A stretch of 64,000 bases of DNA from Bacillota bacterium (GCA_012727955.1 JAAYGB010000006.1:1-64000); one strand, 5' to 3'; shown: positions 54,399 through 63,045, counted from the first letter of the stretch. Translations and numbers: made by a program. Notes: generated from the sequence alone by a model not told the origin.

Positions 54399-54662
54399 AT
54401 GTACTTGAACGCAGAAGATGTCTTACCACCGAGTCTCCTCCGACAGGTACAAAAGTATGTTAGTGGACGGGAACTTTATATCCCTCGGGAATCCGGGGAA
54501 CGGGTCGGATGGGGACAGCGCAACGGAACCAGAAGAAAGCTGCAGTTGCGCAACCAGGAGATTCGCAGGCGTTACCAGGAAGGTGAGCCGATTCATGCCT
54601 TGATGGAGGCATATCATCTCAGCTATGACAGTATTCGCAAGATTGTCAGAGCGAAAGAATGA
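54399..54662 (+). CDS. CD3324/Mor-like helix-turn-helix protein
   Basis: 87 residues. The start YLNAEDVLPPSLLRQVQKYV and ESGERVGWGQRNGTRRKLQ match the CD3324 family. The C-terminus (EIRRRYQEGEPIHALMEAYHLSYDSIRKIV) is a helix-turn-helix like phage Mor activators. It should bind DNA. Its own mRNA leader is highly structured, so autoregulation is possible. A 9-codon ORF after GAGGAGGTG lies just downstream (54757-54786). Confidence 0.8.
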   Translation: MYLNAEDVLPPSLLRQVQKYVSGRELYIPRESGERVGWGQRNGTRRKLQLRNQEIRRRYQEGEPIHALMEAYHLSYDSIRKIVRAKE

Positions 54663-54808
54663 TTCCTACGAAAACTGGGTACGCTGGAGTTGCGGATTCT
54701 TGGTAAGCTATCATTGGGATCAGGCCGAGATTGGTCCCGACGAGGAGGTGGTTGATATGATCAACCCGAGGTGGAGTGAGGCCTAATAGGCTTTGACTCC
54801 GTTAGGGG

Positions 54809-54844
54809 AATGCGGATAGGCTGCCTGAGCCTATCCGCATTTTG
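54809..54844 (+). terminator. Terminator after CD3324-like gene
   Basis: AATGCGGATAGGCT (54809-54822) pairs with AGCCTATCCGCATT (54828-54841), followed by TTGT. Also the likely terminator for the convergent sulfatase gene. Confidence 0.85.
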
Positions 54845-54849
54845 TAGTT

Positions 54850-56070
54850 TTAGTGCTTCCCAGCAGGACGCTGCTCTCTAATTTCTCCATCGAAGACTTC
54901 CATCTTGGCGATTAATTTCTCAACTAAGCCGGGATAGCGATCCGCTAGGTTATAGCTTTCTCCGGGATCGATACTGAGGTCAAAGAGTTGGGGCATCTCC
55001 CTGCGGTCTTCCCCACGAAAGCCTCGAGCCACATGGAGTTTCCACTTGCCCACCCGAATGGCGTTGAGACTGTCGGCAGCATAGAAGTAGAGGGCTTCGT
55101 GGGGGCTGCCGCCTTGGTTGAGGAATAGGTGCCAAATGTCCCGACCGTCAATGATGCGATCCTGGGGCACCTCTCCGCCGGCTAGTTTGGTCAGGGTGGG
55201 TAGTAGGTCCATCTGGCTGGCTGGTTGTTCACAGAGGGTGCCGGCAGGAATGACCCTGGGCCATTGGGCTACGAAGGGCATTCTCACGCCCCCTTCATAC
55301 ACGTCAAACTTCCGTCCTCGTAATCCCCCGGTACTTCCTTCATACCACGGCCCGTTGTCACTGGTGATCATCAGCAGGGTGTTATCCAGGAGATCAAGTT
55401 CCTCTAAAGTATCCATAAGTCGTCCCAAATGCCAGTCAATACACTCAATGGTATCTCCGTAGGTGCCTGCCGCTGATTTACCGCGAAACTCTTCCTCTAC
55501 ATGCAGGGGGATGTGGGGCATGGTATGGGCTAAGTAGATGAAAAAGGGCTGATCCTTGTGCTCTTGGATGAACTCAATGGCTTTGTCGGTGTAACGGCGG
55601 GTGAGGGTGGCTTGATCCGGTGGTGACTCGATGACCCTTTCATTTTCGTAGAGGGGAAGGGGGTCCATGTCGTTGCTGTAGGGAAGTCCGAAGAAGTAGT
55701 CAAAGCCGTGTTGACGGGGCATATGCTCTGGTCGGCAACCTACGTGCCATTTGCCTAGGGCGCAGGTTGCGTAGCCCTGGGCTTTGAGGCAATCGGCAAT
55801 GGTCACCTCGGCTTGGGTTAAGCCTTCTTCGTCCTCGGGAAAGAGCACCCGTGACAGTCCGCTGCGCTGGGGATATCTACCGGTTAAAATACCCACTCGG
55901 GATGGTGTGCAGATGGGTGCCGCAGCGTACATCTGGGTGAACTTCACTCCGGCCCCGGCTACCTTGTCCATATTTGGGGTCCTGATGGGTGTGTTGGAAT
56001 AACAGCTCATGTCGCCGTAACCCATATCATCCATGAAGATCAGGATCATGTTAGGTTTTGCCATAGGCAT
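54850..56070 (-). CDS. Sulfatase (arylsulfatase type)
   Basis: 406 residues. MILIFMDDMGYGD carries the two early metal Asps, and C54-T-P-S-R58 with GILTGRYP is the classical C-x-P-x-R nucleophile motif converted to formylglycine. LGKWHVG and TSDNGPW follow. The start is ATG 56070 with AAGGAG 8 nt upstream; the longer frame to 56241 adds unsupported sequence. No signal peptide. It differs from the sulfatase at 23450, which has C-I-A-A-R. Confidence 0.9.
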   Translation of the reverse strand: MPMAKPNMILIFMDDMGYGDMSCYSNTPIRTPNMDKVAGAGVKFTQMYAAAPICTPSRVGILTGRYPQRSGLSRVLFPEDEEGLTQAEVTIADCLKAQGYATCALGKWHVGCRPEHMPRQHGFDYFFGLPYSNDMDPLPLYENERVIESPPDQATLTRRYTDKAIEFIQEHKDQPFFIYLAHTMPHIPLHVEEEFRGKSAAGTYGDTIECIDWHLGRLMDTLEELDLLDNTLLMITSDNGPWYEGSTGGLRGRKFDVYEGGVRMPFVAQWPRVIPAGTLCEQPASQMDLLPTLTKLAGGEVPQDRIIDGRDIWHLFLNQGGSPHEALYFYAADSLNAIRVGKWKLHVARGFRGEDRREMPQLFDLSIDPGESYNLADRYPGLVEKLIAKMEVFDGEIREQRPAGKH

Positions 56071-56235
56071 ACTAGTCACTCCTTGGGCAGAAAGGTTTGT
56101 ACCTTGACTTGGAACTTGGCAAGAGTGCGTTGGTGTATTCTTACGACCAGAGCCCCTGGGGACCTCCTTACCTTCGCAGGAAGGTATCGGGGTTATCGGG
56201 AAGGAGTATGGGACCTCAAGGCAAGGAGTGGACAT

Positions 56236-56658
56236 ATGCAAGGCTATAACCTAATCCTGATCTACAATCCCTCTGGGGAGAAGCTGTTGATGTGCAAACG
56301 GGCGAAGGAGCCTTACAAGGGGCTTTGTAATGTGGTAGGCGGCAAAATTCAGCCCGGGGAGACGGGGCTGGCTGCCGCCTATCGGGAACTCTATGAAGAA
56401 ACGGGGATAACCGAGGAAGACGTAACCCTCTACCACTTCATGGATTTGACCTACTACGCTTCTGATCTTTATCTCGAGGTCTATGTCGGGCGACTGCGCT
56501 GCCCGGTGACCTTGACCCCAGAGAAAAACGAACTGCTCTGGGTAGAGTTGACGGAAAACTTCTTTGATACCTCCCGGTATGCCGGGGAAGGTAACCTCGG
56601 GCATATTGTCGAGCAGGTGCGGATCTACCAGGACCGAGTCCTTGCCGTTACCCCTTAG
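56236..56658 (+). CDS. NUDIX hydrolase
   Basis: 140 residues. The Nudix box GKIQPGETGLAAAYRELYEETGI is complete (Gx5Ex7REUxEExGU). An N-terminal LCNVVGG loop precedes it. Such enzymes hydrolyse nucleoside diphosphate-linked compounds. ATG 56236 is 7 nt after AAGGAG; the upstream in-frame stretch to 56083 overlaps the sulfatase promoter. It is convergent with the M24 gene. Confidence 0.88.
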   Translation: MQGYNLILIYNPSGEKLLMCKRAKEPYKGLCNVVGGKIQPGETGLAAAYRELYEETGITEEDVTLYHFMDLTYYASDLYLEVYVGRLRCPVTLTPEKNELLWVELTENFFDTSRYAGEGNLGHIVEQVRIYQDRVLAVTP

Positions 56659-56675
56659 TTTTTCGTCGTCTTCTG

Positions 56676-57872
56676 CTATCCTGTGATATAGAGCAATTCC
56701 TCCTGCTTCGTGGACAAATACTGGAATCCAGTTTCGGTCACCAGGATGTTTTGCTCGAAATTGAACATCCCTACGTCGGGCAGCTTGATGCCGCATTCGA
56801 CGGCAAAGCAGTTGCCTACCTCCAAGGGAAGCAGAACACTGCTGCCATACCGTTCCCACTTAGGCCCAAGAACGAGGGAGCCGTCATGGGCTGAGCGGCC
56901 AATCTCATGTCCCATGGCGTAGCCCCACTCGGGATAGCCCCGGTCGGCGATGACTTGACGCATGGGCGTATCCACCTCTACGCCGGTAATCCCCGGTCGA
57001 ATTACCTTTTCGCCGGCTTCCAGGATGGCCAACATGTCTTGGAAGGCACGCTGCACCCTGGGAGGGGCCGCTGTTTCACCGGGTTTGAGCACATACCAGG
57101 TACGCTGCAAATCACAGCAGTATCCCTCCACCTTAACTCCAAAATCCACTACCAGGGTCTGGCCCCCTTGGAGGATGATATCGGCTTCGGGAAAGGCGTG
57201 CCCCGTCGGTGAATCCGGTCCACAGTACACCCCTGGACAGGAGGCAGCAAACCAAGCCGGCTCCACTTGATAAAACTCCATTCGCTGGTGGAACCAACGG
57301 AAAATGTCTAGCTCCGACATTCCTGGCTTGATGTGGGTAGAGACCTCGTCTAGGATTTTCTCAGCCACCGCGATGGCCTTTCCGATGGCCTCTATCTCTG
57401 CCGGGGTCTTACGCCCCCGCACTGCGGTGACGATGGGGTCTGAGGAAACAAAGCGATGGGGAAATTCCGTGTCCTCCAACAGGTTGCAAAGGAGCAAATA
57501 CATGCCATGGGTTAGTCCATCGGCAGCGACGTTGTCCAGGGAATAGTTTAGGGCAATGTGTCTGGGGTTTAGCCGCCGCAGTGTGTCAACCAGTGGCCTT
57601 TTGATCCCTTGTGTATACCCGATGACTTCCTGGAAGGAACCTATGGTCTGTACCGCTTGCATGTCACCGTCGCCAACGATGGCAATGCTGTCTCCTCCCT
57701 GAGTAATGATAAAGGCCGAATTCCAGGTGACGTTAGCGCCGAGGATCAGATCCAAGGCGGGCTCCCCCGAGGAGTCGCTTTCCCTGGTAAAGGTCAGCCA
57801 GCAGTCAATATCCCTTTCTCTGAGGACCTCAACGGCCTGTCGCACTTTCTCCTGGGCAATTGTGTTGCTCAA
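56676..57872 (-). CDS. M24 metallopeptidase (Xaa-Pro aminopeptidase-like)
   Basis: 398 residues. An N-terminal creatinase-like domain is followed by the pita-bread catalytic domain, with VDFGVKVEGYCCDLQRT (two metal Asps), GHEIGRSAHDGS (metal His) and VECGI (metal Glu). It should remove N-terminal residues from proline-containing peptides, or act on a related small substrate. TTG 57872 is 8 nt after AGGAGGG and matches the family start; the frame opens to 57962. Confidence 0.88.
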   Translation of the reverse strand: MSNTIAQEKVRQAVEVLRERDIDCWLTFTRESDSSGEPALDLILGANVTWNSAFIITQGGDSIAIVGDGDMQAVQTIGSFQEVIGYTQGIKRPLVDTLRRLNPRHIALNYSLDNVAADGLTHGMYLLLCNLLEDTEFPHRFVSSDPIVTAVRGRKTPAEIEAIGKAIAVAEKILDEVSTHIKPGMSELDIFRWFHQRMEFYQVEPAWFAASCPGVYCGPDSPTGHAFPEADIILQGGQTLVVDFGVKVEGYCCDLQRTWYVLKPGETAAPPRVQRAFQDMLAILEAGEKVIRPGITGVEVDTPMRQVIADRGYPEWGYAMGHEIGRSAHDGSLVLGPKWERYGSSVLLPLEVGNCFAVECGIKLPDVGMFNFEQNILVTETGFQYLSTKQEELLYITG

Positions 57873-57966
57873 ACTGTAATCCCTCCTAAAGATCTTTGCT
57901 GCAATATTCGCCCTTGCAGGTAGAGGGCCTGCATAGTACTGGGCTGGCTTAATTGAATACACAAGA

Positions 57967-58008
57967 AGGGGCTGTCTTCGTCTTTCAAGGAAGATGAAGA
58001 CAGCCCCT
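57967..58008 (-). terminator. Terminator after second solute-binding protein gene
   Basis: Minus strand: AGGGGCTGTCTTC pairs with GAAGACAGCCCCT (plus positions 57967-57979 and 57996-58008), followed by TCTTGTG. Confidence 0.75.
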
Positions 58009-58045
58009 GTCGGTACGAGTTAGACTATAGAACCAGTGTTACCGC

Positions 58046-59956
58046 CTACTTGATGAACCACTGCTCTGGATAGGCTATTCGCCACCAGCCCATATCGTCG
58101 CCCCAGGGTCGGGTTTCTGGGAAATTGTGCAGGCGATTAGATGAGACAATGGGTCTTTGGGATAGTCCTACCGTTCCGATAATCCACAGATTCTCCGCTT
58201 GACTGGACCAGATCTCATCGGCCAGTCTTTGGTAGTCTTCCTCGGTCTCCACGGTATACCATGCTTGAAACGCGTTCATGAACTCCATGAAGGCCTCCGC
58301 TGCTGGACCACTGGGTTCCATGCCCTGGGCGCCGTCGGTGTTGAGCCATTGCTTCCAGGCATAGGCCCATGGGATATCGGAGCTGCCGGGATTGAACTTA
58401 GTCATGTCCGGGAGATTCACCCGAGACTCCATCATCCGGTCGGTATGCCAGACAGCGACACCAATCTCACCGGCCTGGGCCATGGTGGTATACAGGGATC
58501 GCTCATGGGAGCTGAGCACTGTATGGATGCCCACTGCCTCCCAGTAGCTTTGCACCAATTCCAGCACCGAGTTGGCAAAGGGCAGGGAAGCGGAATAGTC
58601 GATGGCCACCGTCAAGGCTGTACCATCGGGATGTCGGCGCCATCCGGAAGGACCTCGCTCTAGACCCAATTCATCCAGCAGTTGATTGGCTCTGTCGGGG
58701 TCGTATTGTGCATAGGATTGGGCCCACTCTTCTTTATAGAAGCTGTTTGTGGGATGTACCGTCGCCTGCATCGGTACTCCCAGGCCAAAGAAGACCAAGT
58801 CGTTGATCTCTTCCCGATTGATGGCCAGCGATAGGGCTTGACGGAACTTGGCCTGTTGGTAGACTTCTCTGAGCTTCGGGTCCTTGTGGCTGAGGTTAAA
58901 GCCAATTCCAATCTCCGCCGGGACAGTGCTGGGCCAGAGGTGAACGCGGTAATCGCCCCGTTCCTCGTTCTCCTTGAGAACGGGGATATCAGAGATCTCC
59001 AGGTTCATACCGCAGATGTCCAAGTCTCCGCTGCTGGCTCTAATCACCATAGTTTCCCGTTCGAGAACTTCGACGGTAATTTCATCGATATAGGGCAGTT
59101 GATTACCGGCGGGGTCAACGGCGCCATAGTAGGGATTGCGCTGCAAGACAATGCGGTTGGGCCGGCGAGCGGTAATCACCCAGGGGTTAATCGTTGGCAG
59201 GTCTAGGTCTGACTGCCCCGGTCCGATGGTGCGGTGATTCCCGAAGGCCTGATACCAGAATTCAAATCCCTCTTGTCGGGCTAATTCGTTGGCCTGGGGG
59301 TTGTAATTGATATGCCATTTCTTCAGGTAATGCTTGGGATGGAACATATTCCCCTGCCGGGAACCCCAGTATGCCAAGTACGACATGATGGGTTGGAAGG
59401 GAACAGCAAAGTGAATTCTGATGGTGTAGTCATCGACTTTTTCAAATCTAGCTAACTCGCCGCCGGGACGCCAGATGGCTGGTTTGACCGGAGTCAGCTC
59501 GTCGTTGAGGATCACATCTTCCCACCAGAACATGATGTCATCGGCGGTGAAGGGATGTCCATCGGACCATTTTAGCCCTTCCCGTAGGAAGATTGTCAGA
59601 GTGCGATTGTCATCGGTAAACTCATACCCCTTGGCGATATAAGGGATAATCTGCCCACTGTCTGGATCGACCCAGAACAGATAGGGAATTCGAATATGAG
59701 AGTGTCCATCGCTAGAGGGAGAATTGGGCTCGATGGTGGCGGTTCTCAGGGTACCGCCGTAAACTCCAATTTCATCCAAGGGCTCAATTACCAAGGGCTC
59801 TAGGGGTAACCTCTCCTCCACCGGCGGCAATACACCCTCTTCCACCAAAGCAGCCAACATCGGGGATTCATTGTAGGCCAACGCTCCACCGACGAAAAGA
59901 CACAGGACGACAAGACTGATACTGACCACCAAACTCAAATCACGTATGCGCCTCAA
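58046..59956 (-). CDS. Extracellular solute-binding protein, family 5
   Basis: 636 residues, signal peptide SLVVSISLVVLCLFVGGALA without lipobox. The mature start AYNESPMLAALV and LPPVEERLPLEP are near-identical in layout to the protein at 21469, as are LREGLKWSDGHPFTADD, NPYYGAVDPAGNQLPYID and FRQALSLAINREEIN. It is thus a paralog. TTG 59956 follows AGGAGAG. Again no permeases adjoin. It is divergent from a P-loop kinase and sugar isomerase-like genes. Confidence 0.88.
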   Translation of the reverse strand: MRRIRDLSLVVSISLVVLCLFVGGALAYNESPMLAALVEEGVLPPVEERLPLEPLVIEPLDEIGVYGGTLRTATIEPNSPSSDGHSHIRIPYLFWVDPDSGQIIPYIAKGYEFTDDNRTLTIFLREGLKWSDGHPFTADDIMFWWEDVILNDELTPVKPAIWRPGGELARFEKVDDYTIRIHFAVPFQPIMSYLAYWGSRQGNMFHPKHYLKKWHINYNPQANELARQEGFEFWYQAFGNHRTIGPGQSDLDLPTINPWVITARRPNRIVLQRNPYYGAVDPAGNQLPYIDEITVEVLERETMVIRASSGDLDICGMNLEISDIPVLKENEERGDYRVHLWPSTVPAEIGIGFNLSHKDPKLREVYQQAKFRQALSLAINREEINDLVFFGLGVPMQATVHPTNSFYKEEWAQSYAQYDPDRANQLLDELGLERGPSGWRRHPDGTALTVAIDYSASLPFANSVLELVQSYWEAVGIHTVLSSHERSLYTTMAQAGEIGVAVWHTDRMMESRVNLPDMTKFNPGSSDIPWAYAWKQWLNTDGAQGMEPSGPAAEAFMEFMNAFQAWYTVETEEDYQRLADEIWSSQAENLWIIGTVGLSQRPIVSSNRLHNFPETRPWGDDMGWWRIAYPEQWFIK

Positions 59957-60098
59957 TGATCAACTCTCCTTTCTTCCTGTTAGTACTATTCTTTGGTAAG
60001 GTTGGATTTATTATGCAGGAAGAGTCGGCGCAGACCATGCTTCAAGCAGGGCAGTCTGCCCTATCGACGAAGGAAACAATTCTTAGTGAGGTGATTCG

Positions 60099-60671
60099 AT
60101 GACAATAAGAGAAGACAGGGCTGCGGGATCCCGACTAGACCGACAGGGATTGTTTGTCATCACCGGAATTATGGCTGCCGGCAAGTCAACCATTGCTCAG
60201 TTGTTGGCTGAGCGGTTTGCCAAAGGAGTACATGTGCGAGGTGATATCTTTCGGCGGATGATTGTCTCCGGGCGAGAGGAAATGACACCGGGGTATTCCC
60301 AAGCGGCTCTCGATCAGTTGAAGCTGCGCTATCGATTGGCGGCGGCAACGGCTGAGGCCTATTTTGCCGCGGGATTCAGCGTCGTTGTCCAGGATAATAT
60401 TTACGGTCCTGATCTTATCGATTTCATTCAGCTGATCTGCAGTCGCCCTTTATATGTAGTTGTCCTCTGTCCCCGGGCCGAGGTAGTTCTTGCCCGGGAG
60501 GCAAGCCGTGGTAAGCGGGGGTACGGTGAGTGGACGGTGGAGGAGCTGGATCGTGAGTTTCGTGAAAAAACCCCAAGAATTGGATTGTGGTTGGATACTT
60601 CGGAGCAAACTCCCCAAGAAACGGTAGAGGAGATTTTGCGGCGAGTTTGGACAGAAGGAGAAATAACCTAA
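60099..60671 (+). CDS. P-loop kinase, zeta-toxin/chloramphenicol-phosphotransferase-like
   Basis: 190 residues. Walker A GIMAAGKST (23-31) is followed by VHVRGDIFRRMIVSGRE and VVVQDNIYG. This layout is shared by AAA_33 small kinases such as chloramphenicol 3-O-phosphotransferase. Substrate is unknown; drug modification is one possibility. ATG 60099 follows GTGAGGTG. Confidence 0.8.
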   Translation: MTIREDRAAGSRLDRQGLFVITGIMAAGKSTIAQLLAERFAKGVHVRGDIFRRMIVSGREEMTPGYSQAALDQLKLRYRLAAATAEAYFAAGFSVVVQDNIYGPDLIDFIQLICSRPLYVVVLCPRAEVVLAREASRGKRGYGEWTVEELDREFREKTPRIGLWLDTSEQTPQETVEEILRRVWTEGEIT

Positions 60672-60875
60672 ATCAAGGCAGGATCCCTAGATTTTGCCTG
60701 TGGGCTAAGGATTTCCCCTAGGGCTGTCGATTCAAGTAGTGTGAAGCGCAGTCACATTCAGAGCTATGCACCTAGCTGGTGGAATTCCTTTCCCTCATAG
60801 AGAGTTTACCTTGTGTTTTCCCTGGGGGAATGGGTCACTGGAGAGGATGAATCGATAGCACCGAAGGGGAACTTT

Positions 60876-61787
60876 ATGTTGAAGGTTAAGTTTGCCGTCT
60901 TCACGACGATGCTCCCTGCATGGACTACCGAGGAAGCGATTAGAAAACTAGCTGTAATGGGGTACGATGGGATCGAACTGCGGGTTGCGCCAGTGGGGAA
61001 CTCGCCAACCACTGGATCGTCGATTGGGCATGTAAACCTGTGTACTCTCAATTTAGACCATCTCACTGCCGAAGCCAAAGCCCTGCAGCCTATTTGCCGA
61101 AGTAACGGAATTGCTGTGGCCAGCTTGGCCTCCTATCTGCCGGTGACCCAGTTGGACCGGATGGAGGAGGTTTTCGAGGCCGCCAGGATCCTGCACTGTC
61201 CCTTGGTACGAGTGAATGCTGCGGGATACTCGGCTAGCCCGCTTTCAGAGGCGGAATACCAGCGGAGGGTGAATCACTTCGCCAAGGTAGTGGAGCTGGC
61301 CCGGCAGTACGAAGTTAAGGCTGGTATTGAGCTGCGCTGTAGTGGCTGTGCCCCCACCGAGAGTTTAGGCTACCGGCTGGCGACTAACTTCGATCCCCGG
61401 TTTGTAGGGTTGATCTACGAACCCGGTTATCTGCCTTTTGGTGGTGGGCAGGAATATCACGAGGGGCTTGAACTCCTTGGTCCCTACTTGGCCCAGGTGC
61501 GCTGCAAGAACATCCAGTGGCGTCTCGATGAAGAGGCTGAGTCCGGTGTCATCGATTACTATCCCCTTTCGGCACCGATTCACCATGGTCTGGTTAATTG
61601 GCGCAAGATCCTGGCTGCTTTGCGGGCCTTGGATTATAGGGGTTGGATCAGTATTGAAGACTTTAGTCTCTGGGCCGGCACCGAGGAGAAAGTCCGTCAC
61701 AATCTAGTCTACATGCAAAACATGAAGCAATTGGTTGAGGGACTCAGCTTTGAAGAAAGCCTCTCCCGTGATGTGGGGAGAGGCTGA
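60876..61787 (+). CDS. Sugar phosphate isomerase/epimerase-like TIM barrel
   Basis: 303 residues of the xylose-isomerase-like AP-endonuclease-2 barrel. LPAWTTEEAIRKLAVMGYDG, GIELRVAP, and the metal-site strand ends near VKAGIELRCSG and WISIEDFS are visible. It may isomerise or epimerise a sugar or inositol intermediate. ATG 60876 follows AAGGGGA. A hairpin (61758-61785) overlaps its stop. Confidence 0.8.
   Translation: MLKVKFAVFTTMLPAWTTEEAIRKLAVMGYDGIELRVAPVGNSPTTGSSIGHVNLCTLNLDHLTAEAKALQPICRSNGIAVASLASYLPVTQLDRMEEVFEAARILHCPLVRVNAAGYSASPLSEAEYQRRVNHFAKVVELARQYEVKAGIELRCSGCAPTESLGYRLATNFDPRFVGLIYEPGYLPFGGGQEYHEGLELLGPYLAQVRCKNIQWRLDEEAESGVIDYYPLSAPIHHGLVNWRKILAALRALDYRGWISIEDFSLWAGTEEKVRHNLVYMQNMKQLVEGLSFEESLSRDVGRG
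61758..61785 (+). terminator. Stem-loop overlapping stop codon
   Basis: AGCCTCTCCC (61758-61767) pairs with GGGAGAGGCT (61776-61785). No T-run follows; it may act as a weak terminator. Confidence 0.4.
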
Positions 61788-61828
61788 TAGAACCCAGTGT
61801 CAACGGAGGATTTCCTGTCCGGCTGTTA

Positions 61829-62275
61829 CTAAGCAAGCACCTCAACGGTACCGCCGGCTTGACGAATTTGGTCAAAGAGGCCCTTGTGACCTTTGCCCTT
61901 CTGGGGGACCCTTACGATCAGGCAGATTCCACTGGGTGAACTGATTTCAAAGAGGTTGAGCAAGTTGATTACCGCACCAGCGGGGATAAAGATGCGAAGC
62001 AGAGTCCCAGGCAGTTGTGGGCAGGCTCGATCCTTGCCCTTGTCACGATCTCTGTCTTTACATCTATCTCGGTCACGATCTCTGTCCCGGTCCCTGCATC
62101 CATCCCTATCCCATCTATCCCAATCCCTGCCCCAATCCCAGTCATCGTCCCAGTCGTAGTAATCATAGGGATCTCGTGGCCTGCGCTGCTCTCTGCGATC
62201 TCGATTAATTTGTCTCAAGGTCGCCCTATCGGGATCCTTGTAGATTGGGTAATAGCGTTGCATTTGCTGAGACAT
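61829..62275 (-). CDS. RD-rich protein with conserved C-terminal domain, unknown
   Basis: 148 residues. A low-complexity charged middle (residues 35-85: WDDDWDWGRDWDRWDRDGC then RDRDRDRDRCKDRDRDKGK) joins a hydrophobic C-terminal domain of about 65 residues. That domain begins LPGTLLRIFIPAGAVINLLN and ends QAGGTVEVLA. It is shared with the protein at 62523. There is no signal peptide or clear membrane helix. ATG 62275 follows AAAGGAGGA. The upstream 57 bp match those of 62523. A spore-coat or assembly role is a guess based on composition and promoter. Confidence 0.7.
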   Translation of the reverse strand: MSQQMQRYYPIYKDPDRATLRQINRDRREQRRPRDPYDYYDWDDDWDWGRDWDRWDRDGCRDRDRDRDRDRCKDRDRDKGKDRACPQLPGTLLRIFIPAGAVINLLNLFEISSPSGICLIVRVPQKGKGHKGLFDQIRQAGGTVEVLA

Positions 62276-62332
62276 AGGTCTCCTCCTTTCTCGGTGAGAT
62301 ATTGCATGATATTCCCCAGGACTCAATGGGTG
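62276..62332 (-). promoter_or_regulatory. Conserved upstream block, copy 1
   Basis: The 57 bp before the start align without gaps to 62790-62846 (39 of 57 identical). CACCCAT, GAATA and CAATATCTCA are shared, with a 10-bp variable stretch between them. CATGCAAT (62301-62308) resembles the sigma-E -10 CATACAxT; the -35 is uncertain. Confidence 0.5.
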
Positions 62333-62478
62333 TCAGTTAGTAGTTTGTATCGGGAAAAATAGGGGTAGTTTCGGTGAGGCATTAGCCCCAGTGGTGGTTT
62401 CTTATCCTTGCAATCTTAGAGACAAATTCCCTATTCCTGCAAAAATGCTCCCTGGTTCCTGGCCGCGGTGAAGATACA

Positions 62479-62509
62479 AGAGCCCGTCGGGGAATCCCGA
62501 ACAGGCTCT
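62479..62509 (-). terminator. Terminator of the 62523 gene
   Basis: AGAGCC and GGCTCT arms (62479-62484, 62504-62509) extend through paired CGGG/CCCG with one mismatch. TGTATCTTC follows on the minus strand. Confidence 0.7.
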
Positions 62510-62522
62510 ACAGGATGGTTCG

Positions 62523-62789
62523 TTAGTCGTAAACAAATTCGACGGTACCGCCGGCCTGTTTGACGGAATCTAGGACGTTGTGAAACAATCCACCGAGAGC
62601 CGGTATTCTGACCAGCAGGCAAATTCCGCTGGGGGACCGCAGCTCAAGGAGATTGAGTATATTGATTACCGCCCCAGCGGGAATAAAGATCCGCAACAGG
62701 GTTCCGGGAAGTTTAGGACGTTCCTCCTTCCGGCGTCGTCGGCCGGATTCAGCAGCTACCTCATCATAGTATCGAGCGTCTTCAGACAT
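62523..62789 (-). CDS. Small paralog of the RD-rich protein, unknown
   Basis: 88 residues. A short charged N-terminus (YDEVAAESGRRRRKEERPK) leads into LPGTLLRIFIPAGAVINILN, LRSPSGICLLVRIPALGG and KQAGGTVEFVYD. It shares the C-terminal domain with 61829 but has no RD repeat. ATG 62789 follows GGGAGGA, with the conserved block upstream. The pair arose by duplication. Function unknown. Confidence 0.72.
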   Translation of the reverse strand: MSEDARYYDEVAAESGRRRRKEERPKLPGTLLRIFIPAGAVINILNLLELRSPSGICLLVRIPALGGLFHNVLDSVKQAGGTVEFVYD

Positions 62790-62846
62790 AGATATCCTCC
62801 CTTCTGGATGAGATATTGTATTTTATTCGTAGCCGGTTGATGGGTG
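62790..62846 (-). promoter_or_regulatory. Conserved upstream block, copy 2
   Basis: Counterpart of 62276-62332; its -10-like element is AATACAAT (62815-62822). Conservation outside the SD suggests a shared promoter. Confidence 0.5.
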
Positions 62847-62992
62847 ATGATTCGGGAGTCTTAATCGCTGAAAATGGGAGTGTATTCGGTAAGAGACGAG
62901 CCCCGGTTCCGTTGTCCTTCAGTCTCATTTCCCAAGTAGGAGACCAAGGCAAAGGATGATCGGTGCCTAAATTCTGGCAAAGGCAGAAACTA

Positions 62993-63021
62993 TTGACAGC
63001 GAAGCCCAAATGGGATAATTT
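62993..63021 (+). promoter_or_regulatory. Strong sigma-A-like promoter before a hairpin
   Basis: TTGACA (62993-62998), 17-bp spacer, TAATTT (63016-63021). Transcription would start near 63028 and meet a perfect hairpin after about 20 nt. Confidence 0.55.
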
Positions 63022-63045
63022 ATCATTTGTGTGTAAATAAGGACA

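Noticed and set aside
62030-62170. Tandem short DNA repeats suggesting a CRISPR array
   Set aside because: No spacer pattern; the repetition is explained by Arg-Asp/Trp-Asp codons of the RD-rich protein.
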